Position numbers and translations under genes: made by a program. Shown here piece by piece: positions 8,554 to 17,087 of a DNA stretch of 64,000 bases. Position 1 is the stretch's first letter; every line of letters begins with the position of its first letter. A model generated the notes under the pieces. It made no database searches. It worked only from the letters and a program-made list of their open reading frames with translations, and was not told where the DNA came from. The stretch lies in assembly GCF_016793825.1 (NCBI RefSeq), contig NZ_JAEULM010000019.1, positions 62,001 through 126,000 of the forward strand, given 5' to 3'. The DNA is from Sphingopyxis sp. GTDB taxonomy: Bacteria > Pseudomonadota > Alphaproteobacteria > Sphingomonadales > Sphingomonadaceae.

Positions 8554-9231
8554 TCAGGATAACGGCGCCCTGTCCGCAATGCGAGTGTTTGCGCTCGCCA
8601 ATTTTCCGCGCAGCGCGCGCGCGAAGCCTTCGTGCAGCGCGCCCGCGACATCGGGATGCGTCGCCAGCCATGCGCGCAGGCCGGCGGCGGGGATGAACCA
8701 CAGGCGTGCGTTGCCGGCCAGCACCACCGTTCCGGTCGCATGCGCGCCGTCGAGCACCGTCGCTTCGCCGATCAGTTCGCCGGGACCGAGCGTCCCGACT
8801 TCGACCCCCTCACGCCGGATGGCGGCCGCTCCTTCGGCGAGATAGAAGAGGCAGGGCGCCGCTTCGTCCTCGCGCACCAGAACCTCCCCGCGCTTCGCCG
8901 ATATCCAATGCCCCTGATCGATCAGCGCGCGGGCACTCGCCGGGCCGATCCGATCGAAATGGCGGTCGCGCAGTTCCTGCTCCTCGGCCGAGAAGGTCAC
9001 CTTTGCCTTGCTCAGCCAGAGCCGGGCGATCAGCGCAAGATTGACCAGCAGGATGGCAAGGACCAGCAATGTATAGCCGCCGCCGCTCGAACCGCGAATC
9101 GCGAGCGGGAGCGCCAGCACAGCCGCGATCGCAAGCGCCAGCCGCACGTAGTCGACCCGCGCGACCAGACTTGCCGCGAGCAGCACCACGAGCGCGCCGT
9201 AACCGAACCATGCCGGATCGAAATTGGCCAT
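8554..9231 (-). CDS. Membrane protein with Popeye-like cyclic nucleotide-binding domain
   Basis: A 225-residue protein with three hydrophobic segments in the first 75 residues and then a cytoplasmic cyclic nucleotide-binding fold. The fold contains K-R-G-E-V-L-V-R-E-D-E, L-F-Y-L-A-E-G and L-G-P-G-E-L-I-G-E-A-T-V-L. Three short membrane helices followed by one cNMP-type domain is the layout of bacterial Popeye-related proteins. The ligand is unknown. A TTG two codons upstream is possible, but the ATG is favoured. It lies four bases before the ArsC-like gene. Confidence 0.8.
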   Translation of the reverse strand: MANFDPAWFGYGALVVLLAASLVARVDYVRLALAIAAVLALPLAIRGSSGGGYTLLVLAILLVNLALIARLWLSKAKVTFSAEEQELRDRHFDRIGPASARALIDQGHWISAKRGEVLVREDEAAPCLFYLAEGAAAIRREGVEVGTLGPGELIGEATVLDGAHATGTVVLAGNARLWFIPAAGLRAWLATHPDVAGALHEGFARALRGKLASANTRIADRAPLS

Positions 9232-9321
9232 AGACAATCTTTTCGCGTCGGGACCCCCAGCCGGGTCACTAGCTGTATGACGTTACCGTTTGCCGAACGC
9301 CTTGACTGCGTCCTGTGCTTT

Positions 9322-9351
9322 TTGACGCCCAGATTTATAACAAACTAACAT
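9322..9351 (+). promoter_or_regulatory. Putative promoter of DAHP synthase gene
   Basis: TTGACG (9322-9327) and TAACAT (9346-9351) are 18 bases apart within an AT-rich patch, about 140 bases before the DAHP synthase start. The resulting 5' leader of roughly 130 bases contains a small open frame and two competing hairpins. No other clear promoter lies closer to the gene. Confidence 0.5.
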
Positions 9352-9382
9352 TAATTTCCTCTCATGTGAAGCATTGCTACAC

Positions 9383-9478
9383 ATGGTTGCGTTTGAAACT
9401 AATTTTCAACGACTTGCGTCCGGCGCGCGTTCGCGCCATTGCGACGCGCGATTCGCATTTTTCCCAAGAAACACGTAG
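9383..9478 (+). other. Possible Phe-rich leader ORF and competing hairpins
   Basis: An ATG at 9383 opens a 31-codon frame ending in TAG 13 bases before the DAHP synthase ATG. Its product has five Phe residues, three of them in the run F-A-F-F near the end, which recalls the Phe-rich pheA leader of enterics. GGCGCG/CGCGCC (9422-9427, 9432-9437) and CGCGCGT/ACGCGCG (9424-9430, 9444-9450) can form mutually exclusive stems; a T5 run follows at 9458-9462. The leader ribosome-binding site is weak. Attenuation is inference only. Confidence 0.35.
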
Positions 9479-9490
9479 AAGACCTTTGTT

Positions 9491-10864
9491 ATGACGCAGA
9501 ACTGGCAACCTCATAGCTGGCGCTCGCACGAAGCCCGCCAGCTTCCGACCTATTCCGACCCTGCCGCGCTGGCCGCCGCGGAGAAGGAGCTTGCCGGTTA
9601 TCCGCCGCTCGTCTTCGCCGGCGAGGCACGCGAACTGACCAGCCACCTCGGCCGCGTCGCGGAGGGCAAGGCGTTCCTGCTTCAGGGTGGCGACTGCGCG
9701 GAAAGCTTTGCCGAATTCCATCCGAACAATATTCGCGATACTTTCCGCGTGCTGTTGCAGATGGCGGTGGTCCTGACCTTTGCGTCGAAGATGCCGGTCG
9801 TGAAGCTGGGCCGCATGGCCGGCCAGTTCGCGAAGCCGCGCTCGGCCGACATGGAAGAGGTGAACGGCGTCGAGTTGCCGAGCTATCGCGGCGACATCAT
9901 CAACGACATCGCGTTCGAGGCCACCGGCCGCGCCCCCGATCCCGCGCGCATGGTCAAGGCGTACAACCAGTCGGCGGCGACGCTGAACTTACTGCGCGCC
10001 TTCGCGAACGGCGGCTATGCCAATCTGCACCAGGTCAATGCCTGGACGCACGACTTCATGGACCGCAGCCCATGGGCGAAGAAATATCAGGAAACCGCCG
10101 CGCGTATATCCGAAGCGCTGGCGTTCATGGAAGCGTGCGGCGTGACGCCCGAAACGGTGCCGCAGATCAAGGGAACGAGCTTCTACACCAGCCACGAGGC
10201 GCTGCTGCTCCCCTATGAGCAGGCGCTCACCCGGCAGGACAGCCTGACCGGCGGCTGGTACGACACCTCGGGTCATATGCTGTGGGTCGGCGACCGCACC
10301 CGCTTCGAAGGGTCGGCGCACATCGAATATCTGCGCGGCATCGGCAATCCGGTCGGCATGAAATGCGGACCGAGCCTGGAAGCCGACGTCCTGTTGCGGC
10401 TGCTCGATACGCTGAATCCGAACCATGTTCCCGGCCGCATGACGCTGATCACCCGCTATGGTCACGACAAGATCGAGGCGCATCTGCCGAAACTGGTGCG
10501 CGCGGTGAAGGAATCGGGGCACCCGGTCGTGTGGTCGTGCGACCCGATGCACGGCAACGTCATCAAGACCAACAACGGTTACAAGACGCGCCCGTTCGAA
10601 CGCATCCTCGCCGAAGTGCGCGGCTTCTTCGCGGTCCACCGCGCCGAGGGGACGCATGGCGGCGGCATCCATATCGAAATGACCGGCCAGAACGTCACCG
10701 AATGCACAGGCGGAGCGATGGACGTGACGCAGATGGACCTCGCCGACCGCTACCACACTCATTGCGACCCGCGCCTGAACGCGGGGCAGAGCCTCGAACT
10801 CGCTTTCCTGCTGGCAGAGATGCTGAATCAGGAAATGTCGGACCGGGCCAGACAGGCGGCATAA
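9491..10864 (+). CDS. aroG: Class II (plant-type) DAHP synthase
   Basis: A 457-residue 3-deoxy-7-phosphoheptulonate synthase of the plant-like type II family, first enzyme of the shikimate pathway (phosphoenolpyruvate plus erythrose-4-phosphate). The metal-binding cysteine lies in QGGDCAESF (Cys 69). Other typical stretches are [13 protein letters not shown], the central G-D-R-T-R and the C-terminal T-H-C-D-P-R-L-N. Length is normal for the family. The gene stands alone between convergent and divergent neighbours, with a long leader that may control it. Confidence 0.95.
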   Translation: MTQNWQPHSWRSHEARQLPTYSDPAALAAAEKELAGYPPLVFAGEARELTSHLGRVAEGKAFLLQGGDCAESFAEFHPNNIRDTFRVLLQMAVVLTFASKMPVVKLGRMAGQFAKPRSADMEEVNGVELPSYRGDIINDIAFEATGRAPDPARMVKAYNQSAATLNLLRAFANGGYANLHQVNAWTHDFMDRSPWAKKYQETAARISEALAFMEACGVTPETVPQIKGTSFYTSHEALLLPYEQALTRQDSLTGGWYDTSGHMLWVGDRTRFEGSAHIEYLRGIGNPVGMKCGPSLEADVLLRLLDTLNPNHVPGRMTLITRYGHDKIEAHLPKLVRAVKESGHPVVWSCDPMHGNVIKTNNGYKTRPFERILAEVRGFFAVHRAEGTHGGGIHIEMTGQNVTECTGGAMDVTQMDLADRYHTHCDPRLNAGQSLELAFLLAEMLNQEMSDRARQAA

Positions 10865-10888
10865 GACCGCCGTTGCGGACAGCCGTTC

Positions 10889-10911
10889 GTCCTTGCCGGC
10901 GAAGCAAGGAC
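10889..10911. terminator. Bidirectional hairpin between convergent genes
   Basis: GTCCTTGC (10889-10896) and GCAAGGAC (10904-10911) form a perfect eight-pair stem with a seven-base loop between the convergent DAHP synthase and M28 peptidase genes. There is no T-run, so termination efficiency is uncertain. The same kind of short palindrome is common in sphingomonad intergenic DNA. Confidence 0.5.
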
Positions 10912-10918
10912 GCGGTGG

Positions 10919-12430
10919 CTATTGCCCGCTGCCCGCCCAGCGCTTCGTGTCGGCGAACGCCCGGCCCAGCGCGACGTGCAGGTCGGCGTCCTCGGCCGCG
11001 CCGCCAAGTGGAATCCTGTCCGAAAATTCGTCGGCAGGCTCATGATAATCGCTGCCCAGAAACTTCTCCAGCAACGGCATGTCCGAGAAGCTGCCACCAA
11101 CCATCAGCGACGTGACGCCCTTCGCGCCGAGCGCCCAGCCGTCCTGGCGCTGGATGAAGGCGTCGGCCTCGCCATCCTCGTCGAGCTTACGGCCCAGTTT
11201 CGTCGCAACGTCGCGGATCACCGCGTCATAGGCGGGCTTGCCGCGGCCGATCGTCGCCACGGGCGTGCCGCTTCCCGAAATCGCGATCGTATCTATGTTG
11301 AGCGCGACGGTGATGTCGGTGAGCGGCACGACCGGATGGTCGGCAAAATAATGCGCGCCCAGCAGGCCCTTTTCCTCTGCCGTCGTGGCCATGAAATAGA
11401 TGTCGCGGTCGGAACGCTCGCCGCTTGCCAGGCGCTTCGCTACGGCGGTCAGCACCGCGATACCGCTCGCGTTGTCGACCGCGCCGTTACAGATCCGATC
11501 CTTGGGATCGTCGGGCGCACAGATGCCGAGATGGTCCCAATGGCCGAGAAACAGCACCGCCTTGCCGTCGGGCTTTGCACCCGGCAGCTTTGCGATGATA
11601 TTGTTGCTTTCATAGGGTCGAACAGTGGAGGTCGTCGCAAGATCGACGGTCACGTCCAGCGCGCTGCCCCTGTAATCGGACGACTTGGCGTCTTCACGGA
11701 GCGCGGCGCCGTCCTGTCCCGCCTTCTTGAACAGCGCGTCGGCCGCCTCCAGCGACAGAAAGCCCGTCACCGGCGCGCCCTGCTTCGCCGAGGCCAGGCG
11801 CGTCGTCTTGCCGCCGAGCGAATTTCTGAGCTGGCTCCACGGCGTCGCATCGGTCGCGATCACCAGCACCGCGCTCGCGCCCGCTTCGGCCAGCATCTGC
11901 CGCCGCTCGCGATAGCGCGGCAATTTGTCACCGAACGGCGCATTGTCATACAGCATCACCGCGACCTTGCCGGCGACATCGGCCGTGACCTTGCCCGTGC
12001 CGTCGAGGCCATAGCCGACAAAAACGACCGGAAGGTTCGACAGCGACACCGACGCATCCCGGCCGGTCAGGATAATCCCATCGTCCTCGATCGCGAAGGC
12101 GCGGCCGCGAACCTTGAACTTCGCGGTGCCGCCGCGCGCCTGCGTCTCGACCAACGGCACGCCCTGCAGCCACGGGGTCGCACTGCCCGGGACGGGTTCG
12201 AGCCCCAGCTTCGCCCATTCGCCGACGACATAGGCGATGGTGCGATCCTCACCCTCGGTGCCGGGGCCGCGTCCTTCGAACGCATCGCTCGACAGGATCC
12301 TGATGTGCCCGGCGAGCTCGGCCTCGGTAACCGGCGCATCGCCCTTGGCGGGCGCGGCAAAGGTGGCGGGGGCTGCGAAAGCGACGAGGGCGGCGGCTGC
12401 GACGGCGGCGCGAAACGAAGTGGTTTTCAT
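10919..12430 (-). CDS. Exported M28-family zinc aminopeptidase
   Basis: A 503-residue secreted protein with an N-terminal signal (hydrophobic Ala-rich segment, cleavage probably after A-T-F-A-A near residue 25). A PA-like insert domain precedes the catalytic M28 domain. Metal ligands can be seen in L-G-H-W-D-H-L-G, N-G-A-V-D-N-A-S-G-I, and A-T-T-A-E-E-K-G-L-L-G, the last holding the catalytic Glu pair. Such enzymes release N-terminal amino acids from peptides in the periplasm. The ATG at 12430 begins the signal peptide. It is followed upstream by 90 bases of intergenic DNA. Confidence 0.9.
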   Translation of the reverse strand: MKTTSFRAAVAAAALVAFAAPATFAAPAKGDAPVTEAELAGHIRILSSDAFEGRGPGTEGEDRTIAYVVGEWAKLGLEPVPGSATPWLQGVPLVETQARGGTAKFKVRGRAFAIEDDGIILTGRDASVSLSNLPVVFVGYGLDGTGKVTADVAGKVAVMLYDNAPFGDKLPRYRERRQMLAEAGASAVLVIATDATPWSQLRNSLGGKTTRLASAKQGAPVTGFLSLEAADALFKKAGQDGAALREDAKSSDYRGSALDVTVDLATTSTVRPYESNNIIAKLPGAKPDGKAVLFLGHWDHLGICAPDDPKDRICNGAVDNASGIAVLTAVAKRLASGERSDRDIYFMATTAEEKGLLGAHYFADHPVVPLTDITVALNIDTIAISGSGTPVATIGRGKPAYDAVIRDVATKLGRKLDEDGEADAFIQRQDGWALGAKGVTSLMVGGSFSDMPLLEKFLGSDYHEPADEFSDRIPLGGAAEDADLHVALGRAFADTKRWAGSGQ

Positions 12431-12520
12431 GGGCTCGCCGCATCGCATTTCCGCCGCGGACAGGCAAGGCGCGTTCGTCGAACGACGAACGGCGTCTGCT
12501 CTTGCCTTCCCGTTAAGGGG

Positions 12521-13330
12521 TCAGCGCGCCGCGCGTTCCAGCAGCGCGCGCGCCGCGGCGACGTGCATGTCTTCGATCATCCGGCCGTCATGGCGTTGCG
12601 CGCCGCCGGTCGCCGCGGCGATCAGGCTCTCCGCTTCGGCGATCTCGCGCGCAGAGGGCGCAAAGGCGGCGTTGCAAGGATCGACCTGCGAAGGGTGGAT
12701 CAGGCTCTTGCCGTCGAAACCCAGCCGCCGCCCTTCGGCCGCTTCGGCCGCGAAACCCGCCGCATCGTCGATCGCGTTATAGACCCCGTCGAACCCCCAT
12801 ACGCCGGCCGCGCGCGCCGCCAGCACGATCATCTGGATCGCGTGGCTCATCGCGCCGCGATCCATTCCGCCGGGAAGTTTGAGTTCGTGCGCCAGGTCAT
12901 TGAGTCCCGCGATCAACCCGGCGACCGCCGTATCGGAGGCGATGTCGTGTGCGGCATAGATCGCCGCCGGGGTTTCGATCATCGCCAGCACGGGCACGCC
13001 GAGCGCGCGGACGGGATCGAGGTCGGTGACCGCATCGACCTTGGGAAGCACCACGGCATCGATCGCGAGACCATAGAGCGCGGTGATGTCCGCCTCCTGC
13101 TCGAAGCGCCCCGTCGCATTGACGCGCACCGCGACGCGCTTGCCCGGATAGCCTGCCTCGACCGCGCGCCGCATCGCCTCGCGCGCCTCAATCTTGCGGT
13201 CGAACGGAACCGCGTCCTCGAGGTCGATGATCAGCATGTCGGCGGCGAGCCCCTGCGCCTTTTCAAGCGCACGCGCATTCGATCCGGGAACATAGAGCAG
13301 CGAGCGGGGCGGATAGTCATTTGGGGTCAT
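12521..13330 (-). CDS. CitE-like HpcH/HpaI-family lyase
   Basis: A 269-residue TIM-barrel protein of the HpcH/HpaI aldolase and citrate lyase beta family. The N-terminal R-S-L-L-Y-V-P-G-S-N contains the substrate-binding Arg, I-I-D-L-E-D-A-V-P the metal-binding acidic residues, and M-I-E-T-P-A-A-I the second Glu. G-K-S-L-I-H-P-S-Q lies near the C-terminus. Stand-alone CitE-like enzymes act on CoA esters such as malyl-CoA or citramalyl-CoA; the substrate is not decided here. It is divergent from the stomatin gene. Confidence 0.88.
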   Translation of the reverse strand: MTPNDYPPRSLLYVPGSNARALEKAQGLAADMLIIDLEDAVPFDRKIEAREAMRRAVEAGYPGKRVAVRVNATGRFEQEADITALYGLAIDAVVLPKVDAVTDLDPVRALGVPVLAMIETPAAIYAAHDIASDTAVAGLIAGLNDLAHELKLPGGMDRGAMSHAIQMIVLAARAAGVWGFDGVYNAIDDAAGFAAEAAEGRRLGFDGKSLIHPSQVDPCNAAFAPSAREIAEAESLIAAATGGAQRHDGRMIEDMHVAAARALLERAAR

Positions 13331-13413
13331 GCGCTTTTCTGTGGCGCAGACGCAGCATTGCCGCAATAAGGAAGCAAGTTTGCAAAGACGCAATTTTTGG
13401 GGAGGGATGATCG

Positions 13414-14328
13414 ATGGAATTCGCGCTGGCGCTGGTCGTACTGGCCCTAGTCTTCCTGATCTGGGCGCTGACGCCGGTCCGACAGGGTTATGCCTACACG
13501 ATCGAACGCTTTGGTCGCTATACGCACACGGCGCAGCCGGGCCTCAATTTCATCATGCCGATCTTCGACCGCGTCGGGCGCAAGGTGAACATGATGGAAC
13601 AGGTCCTGGATATTCCGGGACAGGAAATCATCACCAAGGACAACGCGATGGTCGCCGTCGACGGCGTCGTCTTCTTCCAGGTGCTCGACGCCGCGAAGGC
13701 CGCCTATGAAGTCAGCGACCTGTATCTTGCGATCATGAACCTGACGACGACCAATCTGCGCACCGTGATGGGATCGATGGACCTCGACGAAACACTGTCG
13801 AAGCGAGACGAAATCAACACGCGGCTGCTGCACGTCGTCGATGACGCGACGACGCCCTGGGGCGTCAAGATCACCCGCGTCGAGATCAAGGACATCCGGC
13901 CACCCGCCGACATTTCGAACGCGATGGCACGACAGATGAAAGCCGAACGCGAAAAGCGCGCCAACATCCTGGAAGCCGAAGGGATGCGCGCATCGGAAAT
14001 CCTGCGCGCCGAGGGCGAGAAGCAGGGCCAGATCCTGCAAGCCGAGGGCCGCCGCGAGGCCGCATTCCGCGATGCCGAAGCCCGCGAGCGCGAGGCCGAG
14101 GCCGAAGCCAAGGCGACGCAGATGGTGTCGGACGCGATCGCCGGCGGCAATGCGCAGGCGATCAATTACTTCATCGCGCAGAAATATGTCGAAGCGGTCA
14201 GCCAGTTCGCAACCAGCCCGAACGCGAAGACGATCCTGTTCCCAGTCGAGGCGACGCAACTGATCGGCACGCTGGGTGGCATCGGCGAACTCGCGCGCGA
14301 CGCGATCGAACGCAAGACGGGCGCCTGA
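13414..14328 (+). CDS. SPFH/Band 7 stomatin-like protein (QmcA type)
   Basis: A 304-residue protein with one N-terminal membrane helix (residues 2-20), an SPFH domain (P-G-L-N-F-I-M-P to I-K-D-I-R-P-P) and a long Glu/Ala/Arg-rich coiled coil (about 170-235). Stomatin-like proteins form membrane-bound oligomers that organise lipids or proteases. The following gene encodes an NfeD protein, the classical operon partner. A strong GGGGAGG sequence precedes the ATG. The nfeD start lies one base after the stop codon. Confidence 0.94.
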   Translation: MEFALALVVLALVFLIWALTPVRQGYAYTIERFGRYTHTAQPGLNFIMPIFDRVGRKVNMMEQVLDIPGQEIITKDNAMVAVDGVVFFQVLDAAKAAYEVSDLYLAIMNLTTTNLRTVMGSMDLDETLSKRDEINTRLLHVVDDATTPWGVKITRVEIKDIRPPADISNAMARQMKAEREKRANILEAEGMRASEILRAEGEKQGQILQAEGRREAAFRDAEAREREAEAEAKATQMVSDAIAGGNAQAINYFIAQKYVEAVSQFATSPNAKTILFPVEATQLIGTLGGIGELARDAIERKTGA

Positions 14329-14329
14329 C

Positions 14330-14776
14330 ATGCCCGACTTCATCGCCAATATGGAACCGCATTGGGCCTGGCTCTCGCTCGGCGTGCTGCTGGCTGCCGC
14401 CGAAATCGTCGCGCCCGGATTCTTCCTGATCTGGATCGGCGCCGCCGCGATCGTCACCGGTGTCATCGCGTGGGTCGTGCCGCTGAGCATCCCGCTCCAG
14501 CTCGGTATCTTTGCGATCCTGTCATTCGTCGCGCTCTATGGTGGCCGGCGCTGGCTGAAGGCGAATCCGATCACGACGACCGACCCGCATCTCAACCAGC
14601 GCGGCGAGCGGCTGGTCGGCGAAGTGCTGACGGTGACGAAAGCGATCGAGGACGGTCGCGGCCGGGCCAGGGTCGGCGACGGCGAATGGCCGGTGCGCGG
14701 CCCCGACACTGTCGAAGGCGCGAAAGTCCGCGTCGTCAGCGCCGACGGCGGCGTGTTGGTGGTCGAGGCGGCCTAG
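14330..14776 (+). CDS. NfeD-family membrane protein
   Basis: A 148-residue short-form NfeD protein. Two or three membrane helices occupy residues 10-75, and a small OB-fold domain follows (from G-E-R-L-V-G to V-V-E-A). It lacks the ClpP-like protease domain of long-form NfeD. NfeD proteins work with stomatins, as here, where the two genes are separated by one base. The longer reading frame upstream overlaps the stomatin coding region and is not used. Confidence 0.92.
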   Translation: MPDFIANMEPHWAWLSLGVLLAAAEIVAPGFFLIWIGAAAIVTGVIAWVVPLSIPLQLGIFAILSFVALYGGRRWLKANPITTTDPHLNQRGERLVGEVLTVTKAIEDGRGRARVGDGEWPVRGPDTVEGAKVRVVSADGGVLVVEAA

Positions 14777-14793
14777 GGGCAGGACCCTAGGCG
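14772..14793. terminator. Hairpin with CAGGACCCTAGGCG motif, copy 2
   Basis: CCTAGGG (14772-14778) and CCCTAGG (14785-14791) form a perfect seven-pair stem around a six-base loop, starting within the nfeD stop codon. The right side contains CAGGACCCTAGGCG (14780-14793), also found at 6181-6194. It separates nfeD from a convergent acetyltransferase gene, so bidirectional termination is likely. Confidence 0.5.
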
Positions 14794-14848
14794 ATTTCAC
14801 TGTCTTGCGAACGAAGCGAAAGCATCTGCCGCTCCTCGCAATATCCGG

Positions 14849-15379
14849 TCACCCGCCGCGCGGCCGTGCATAGATCGCGACGATATGCCCCAGCGCATCA
14901 CTGTCGCCGATCCGACGAAAGCCGAGCTTGGCCGACACACGCTCCGAGGCGTCATTGCCGAGGTCGATGATGCAGCGGACCTCCTTGGCGTCGAGGTTCG
15001 CGTCCGCCCACCCCAGCGCCGCGGTCATCGCCTCGGTCGCATAGCCCGCACCCCAATGGTCGGCGTCGAATGCCCATCCAGCTTCGGGCATCCCTTCGAG
15101 TTCGGGGATCCCGCGGCAGAAATAGCTTAGTCCTCCCATGCCGATCAGCGCATCGCTGGCCTTGTCGGCAAAAACCCAGTATCCGAACCCCATCACCGGC
15201 CAGAGCCCGGCCGAACTCAGATATTTTCCCCAGCTCACGTCGGGCTCACGCGGTTCACCGCCGATAAAGCGCGTGACGCGGGGGTCGGCCCACATCGCGA
15301 TATGGACGTCCTTGTCCGTGTAGCGCATGCCCCGAAGGCGCAGGCGGTCGGTTTCGATGATCGGGGGCGATGTGAACAT
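14849..15379 (-). CDS. GNAT-family N-acetyltransferase (RimJ/RimL type)
   Basis: A 176-residue acetyltransferase. It opens with I-I-E-T-D-R-L-R-L-R-G, the classical RimJ/RimL-like start, and continues with W-A-F-D-A-D-H-W-G-A-G-Y-A-T-E-A, which is the acetyl-CoA pyrophosphate-binding motif. N-D-A-S-E-R-V-S-A-K-L-G-F-R matches the final motif. The substrate is unknown. The ATG at 15379 is chosen because the longer frame is Arg/Pro-rich and overlaps the upstream gene. Confidence 0.9.
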   Translation of the reverse strand: MFTSPPIIETDRLRLRGMRYTDKDVHIAMWADPRVTRFIGGEPREPDVSWGKYLSSAGLWPVMGFGYWVFADKASDALIGMGGLSYFCRGIPELEGMPEAGWAFDADHWGAGYATEAMTAALGWADANLDAKEVRCIIDLGNDASERVSAKLGFRRIGDSDALGHIVAIYARPRGG

Positions 15380-15411
15380 CGCGCCGACATGCCGCACCGC
15401 AGCGCCGCCGG

Positions 15412-15972
15412 TCAATCGGGAACCAGGAAATGATCGAACAGGTCGTGCAGCACGGCCTTGCCGTCGACTTGCGGCCTGGCGCGCATCACCGCCAGCGTAT
15501 CGACGCGCGCAAGGACCTCCGCATGGCGCAGAACGACATGATAGTGGGCGCGGTCGAAGAAATCGTGGAACAACAGGATGCAGTCGGGCTTGCAATGGAT
15601 GATCGACTGCAACAGGCAGGCGACGCGAAAGCGCCCGTCGATCAGGACCACATCAGGACTGCCGGCGAGCCGTCGCCAGATGGCCGTATGATAGCGCGGC
15701 CAGTCGCGCAGCCGGCGTTCGTCAGCGGGGTATCCCCATTCGCGCGTCGGGCCGATATCGGCATGAAAAGGCGTGAAATCGATCGCGGCGCGCGCCAGGT
15801 TCGTACCGACATTGGCCAGCCATTCGGGATCGCTGTCGACGCTGACGATCTTTTGGACCTGCCGCGCTGCGATCAGCGTGCTGCCGCCACAGCCGAATTC
15901 GAGCAGGGATGAGCGGCCCGCCAGTTGCAGCTCGAGCTGCGTGATCTCCGCCGCCGACATCTGAGGCTGCAT
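15412..15972 (-). CDS. Class I methyltransferase-like protein
   Basis: A 186-residue protein with a Rossmann-like N-terminus. L-L-E-F-G-C-G-G-S-T (about 23-32) resembles motif I of SAM-dependent methyltransferases, and S-V-D-S-D-P-E-W resembles the acidic strand-two motif. V-V-L-I-D-G-R-F-R follows as a motif IV-like strand, and F-H-D-F-F-D-R-A-H-Y lies near the end. Catalysis is not proven. A GGGGGAG sequence precedes the first ATG, which decides the start. It lies 32 bases before the acetyltransferase gene. Confidence 0.7.
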   Translation of the reverse strand: MQPQMSAAEITQLELQLAGRSSLLEFGCGGSTLIAARQVQKIVSVDSDPEWLANVGTNLARAAIDFTPFHADIGPTREWGYPADERRLRDWPRYHTAIWRRLAGSPDVVLIDGRFRVACLLQSIIHCKPDCILLFHDFFDRAHYHVVLRHAEVLARVDTLAVMRARPQVDGKAVLHDLFDHFLVPD

Positions 15973-16122
15973 TTCGTCTCCCCCGACCCGTCATCGGGAT
16001 ATGGGAGTTGGGCAGGAAGGTCCAGCCCGCGTTCGCCGCATCGGCCCGCATCCCCGCGCGCGCAGGCCCCGGAGACAGGGAGAGAGAAGACCGCTCCGGA
16101 GACCCGCGCGCGCGAGCTGAAA

Positions 16123-17013
16123 TCAGGCGGCCGCCGCCGCGAGTTCGGGTGCCGACGCCTGTGCCGGCATCACCGCGTCGGCATAGTCGCTTTCATATTT
16201 GCGGATCAGCGCGCGATCGTCGTGGTTCCACGGATGGAAGCCGGGCATGAAATAGGCCAGCCAGGGCAGGAAACTGCGGCGCAATATGCCGGGCGATCCC
16301 AGCAAATACCACCAGATTCGCGCCGTAATGCGCCATCCGGTCAGGCCATCCTGCGCGAGCAGCGCCTTCATGCCCTTGACCCGGCGCGGCCAGAAGCGGG
16401 TCGTGACGAGCAGCATCATCAGCAACTTCGCGCGCCAGCGCCGGAAACGGCTCCAGTCCCGTGTCGCATGCAACCAGGTGTCATAGGCGACGCCCTTATG
16501 TTCGATCTCCTCGGCCGCATGCCATTTCCACAGCGCGGCCCATTCCGCCTCGGCCCCGTCGTACATCTTCGGGTCCCTCAGCATCACAGCCGCCATCATC
16601 GCGGTATAATGTTCCAGCGCGATCGTCGCCATCAGGTTGACGATCGGTGGCCTCGCCTTGATCAGGTCCATCACCTCGTCGACGTCGCCCTCGAGTTCGG
16701 ATAGGTCATACCCCGCTTCGGCCGCCTTCCTGTTGAAGACGACATGCTCGCGGCTGTGGATCACTTCCTGCTGCGTAAAGGCGCGGATTTCGCGCGCCAG
16801 CTTGTCGGGAACGCCGTCGCGATGCGCCTTCACCGCCTCGATGAACATCGCCTCCCCTTTCGGGAAGGTCACCGACAGCGCGGTGTGAAAGGCCGAGGCG
16901 ACGGGATCACCATTCATCCACCAGCGCCCCTGTCGGTCATCGCGGCCAAAGCGCATGTCGCGCGGCGTAATCGACAGGTCTTGGGGGGTGGGGGAGCGGG
17001 AAAGGCTGGACAT
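16123..17013 (-). CDS. PF10118-type predicted metal-dependent hydrolase
   Basis: A 296-residue protein of the family annotated as predicted metal-dependent hydrolase (PF10118), common in sphingomonads and actinobacteria. It is helical, with conserved Glu/His clusters: E-V-I-H-S-R-E-H, A-L-E-H-Y-T-A-M and H-A-A-E-E-I-E-H-K, which suggests a ferritin-like di-metal site. The C-terminal end is Ala-rich. No activity is established. It is divergent from a TetR regulator across a 74-base gap containing a perfect palindrome, so it is probably the regulated target. Confidence 0.85.
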   Translation of the reverse strand: MSSLSRSPTPQDLSITPRDMRFGRDDRQGRWWMNGDPVASAFHTALSVTFPKGEAMFIEAVKAHRDGVPDKLAREIRAFTQQEVIHSREHVVFNRKAAEAGYDLSELEGDVDEVMDLIKARPPIVNLMATIALEHYTAMMAAVMLRDPKMYDGAEAEWAALWKWHAAEEIEHKGVAYDTWLHATRDWSRFRRWRAKLLMMLLVTTRFWPRRVKGMKALLAQDGLTGWRITARIWWYLLGSPGILRRSFLPWLAYFMPGFHPWNHDDRALIRKYESDYADAVMPAQASAPELAAAAA

Positions 17014-17041
17014 ATGGTCTGCACCGTCGAAAAGGGAGTTC

Positions 17042-17059
17042 AGGACGTGGGGACGTCCT
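17042..17059. promoter_or_regulatory. Palindromic operator between hydrolase and TetR genes
   Basis: AGGACGTGGGGACGTCCT is an inverted repeat with perfect seven-base arms and a four-base centre. It lies 29 bases before the TetR-family gene and 29 bases before the divergent hydrolase gene. Position and shape are those of a TetR-family operator controlling both directions. Confidence 0.6.
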
Positions 17060-17087
17060 ATGGGGTCCAAGTTAAAGGCTACTTACA

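Noticed and set aside
10922-13369. An 815-codon open frame on the plus strand opposite the M28 peptidase and lyase genes
   Set aside because: It is Arg-rich and without domain signatures, and lies antisense to two clear genes. High GC makes long antisense frames common.
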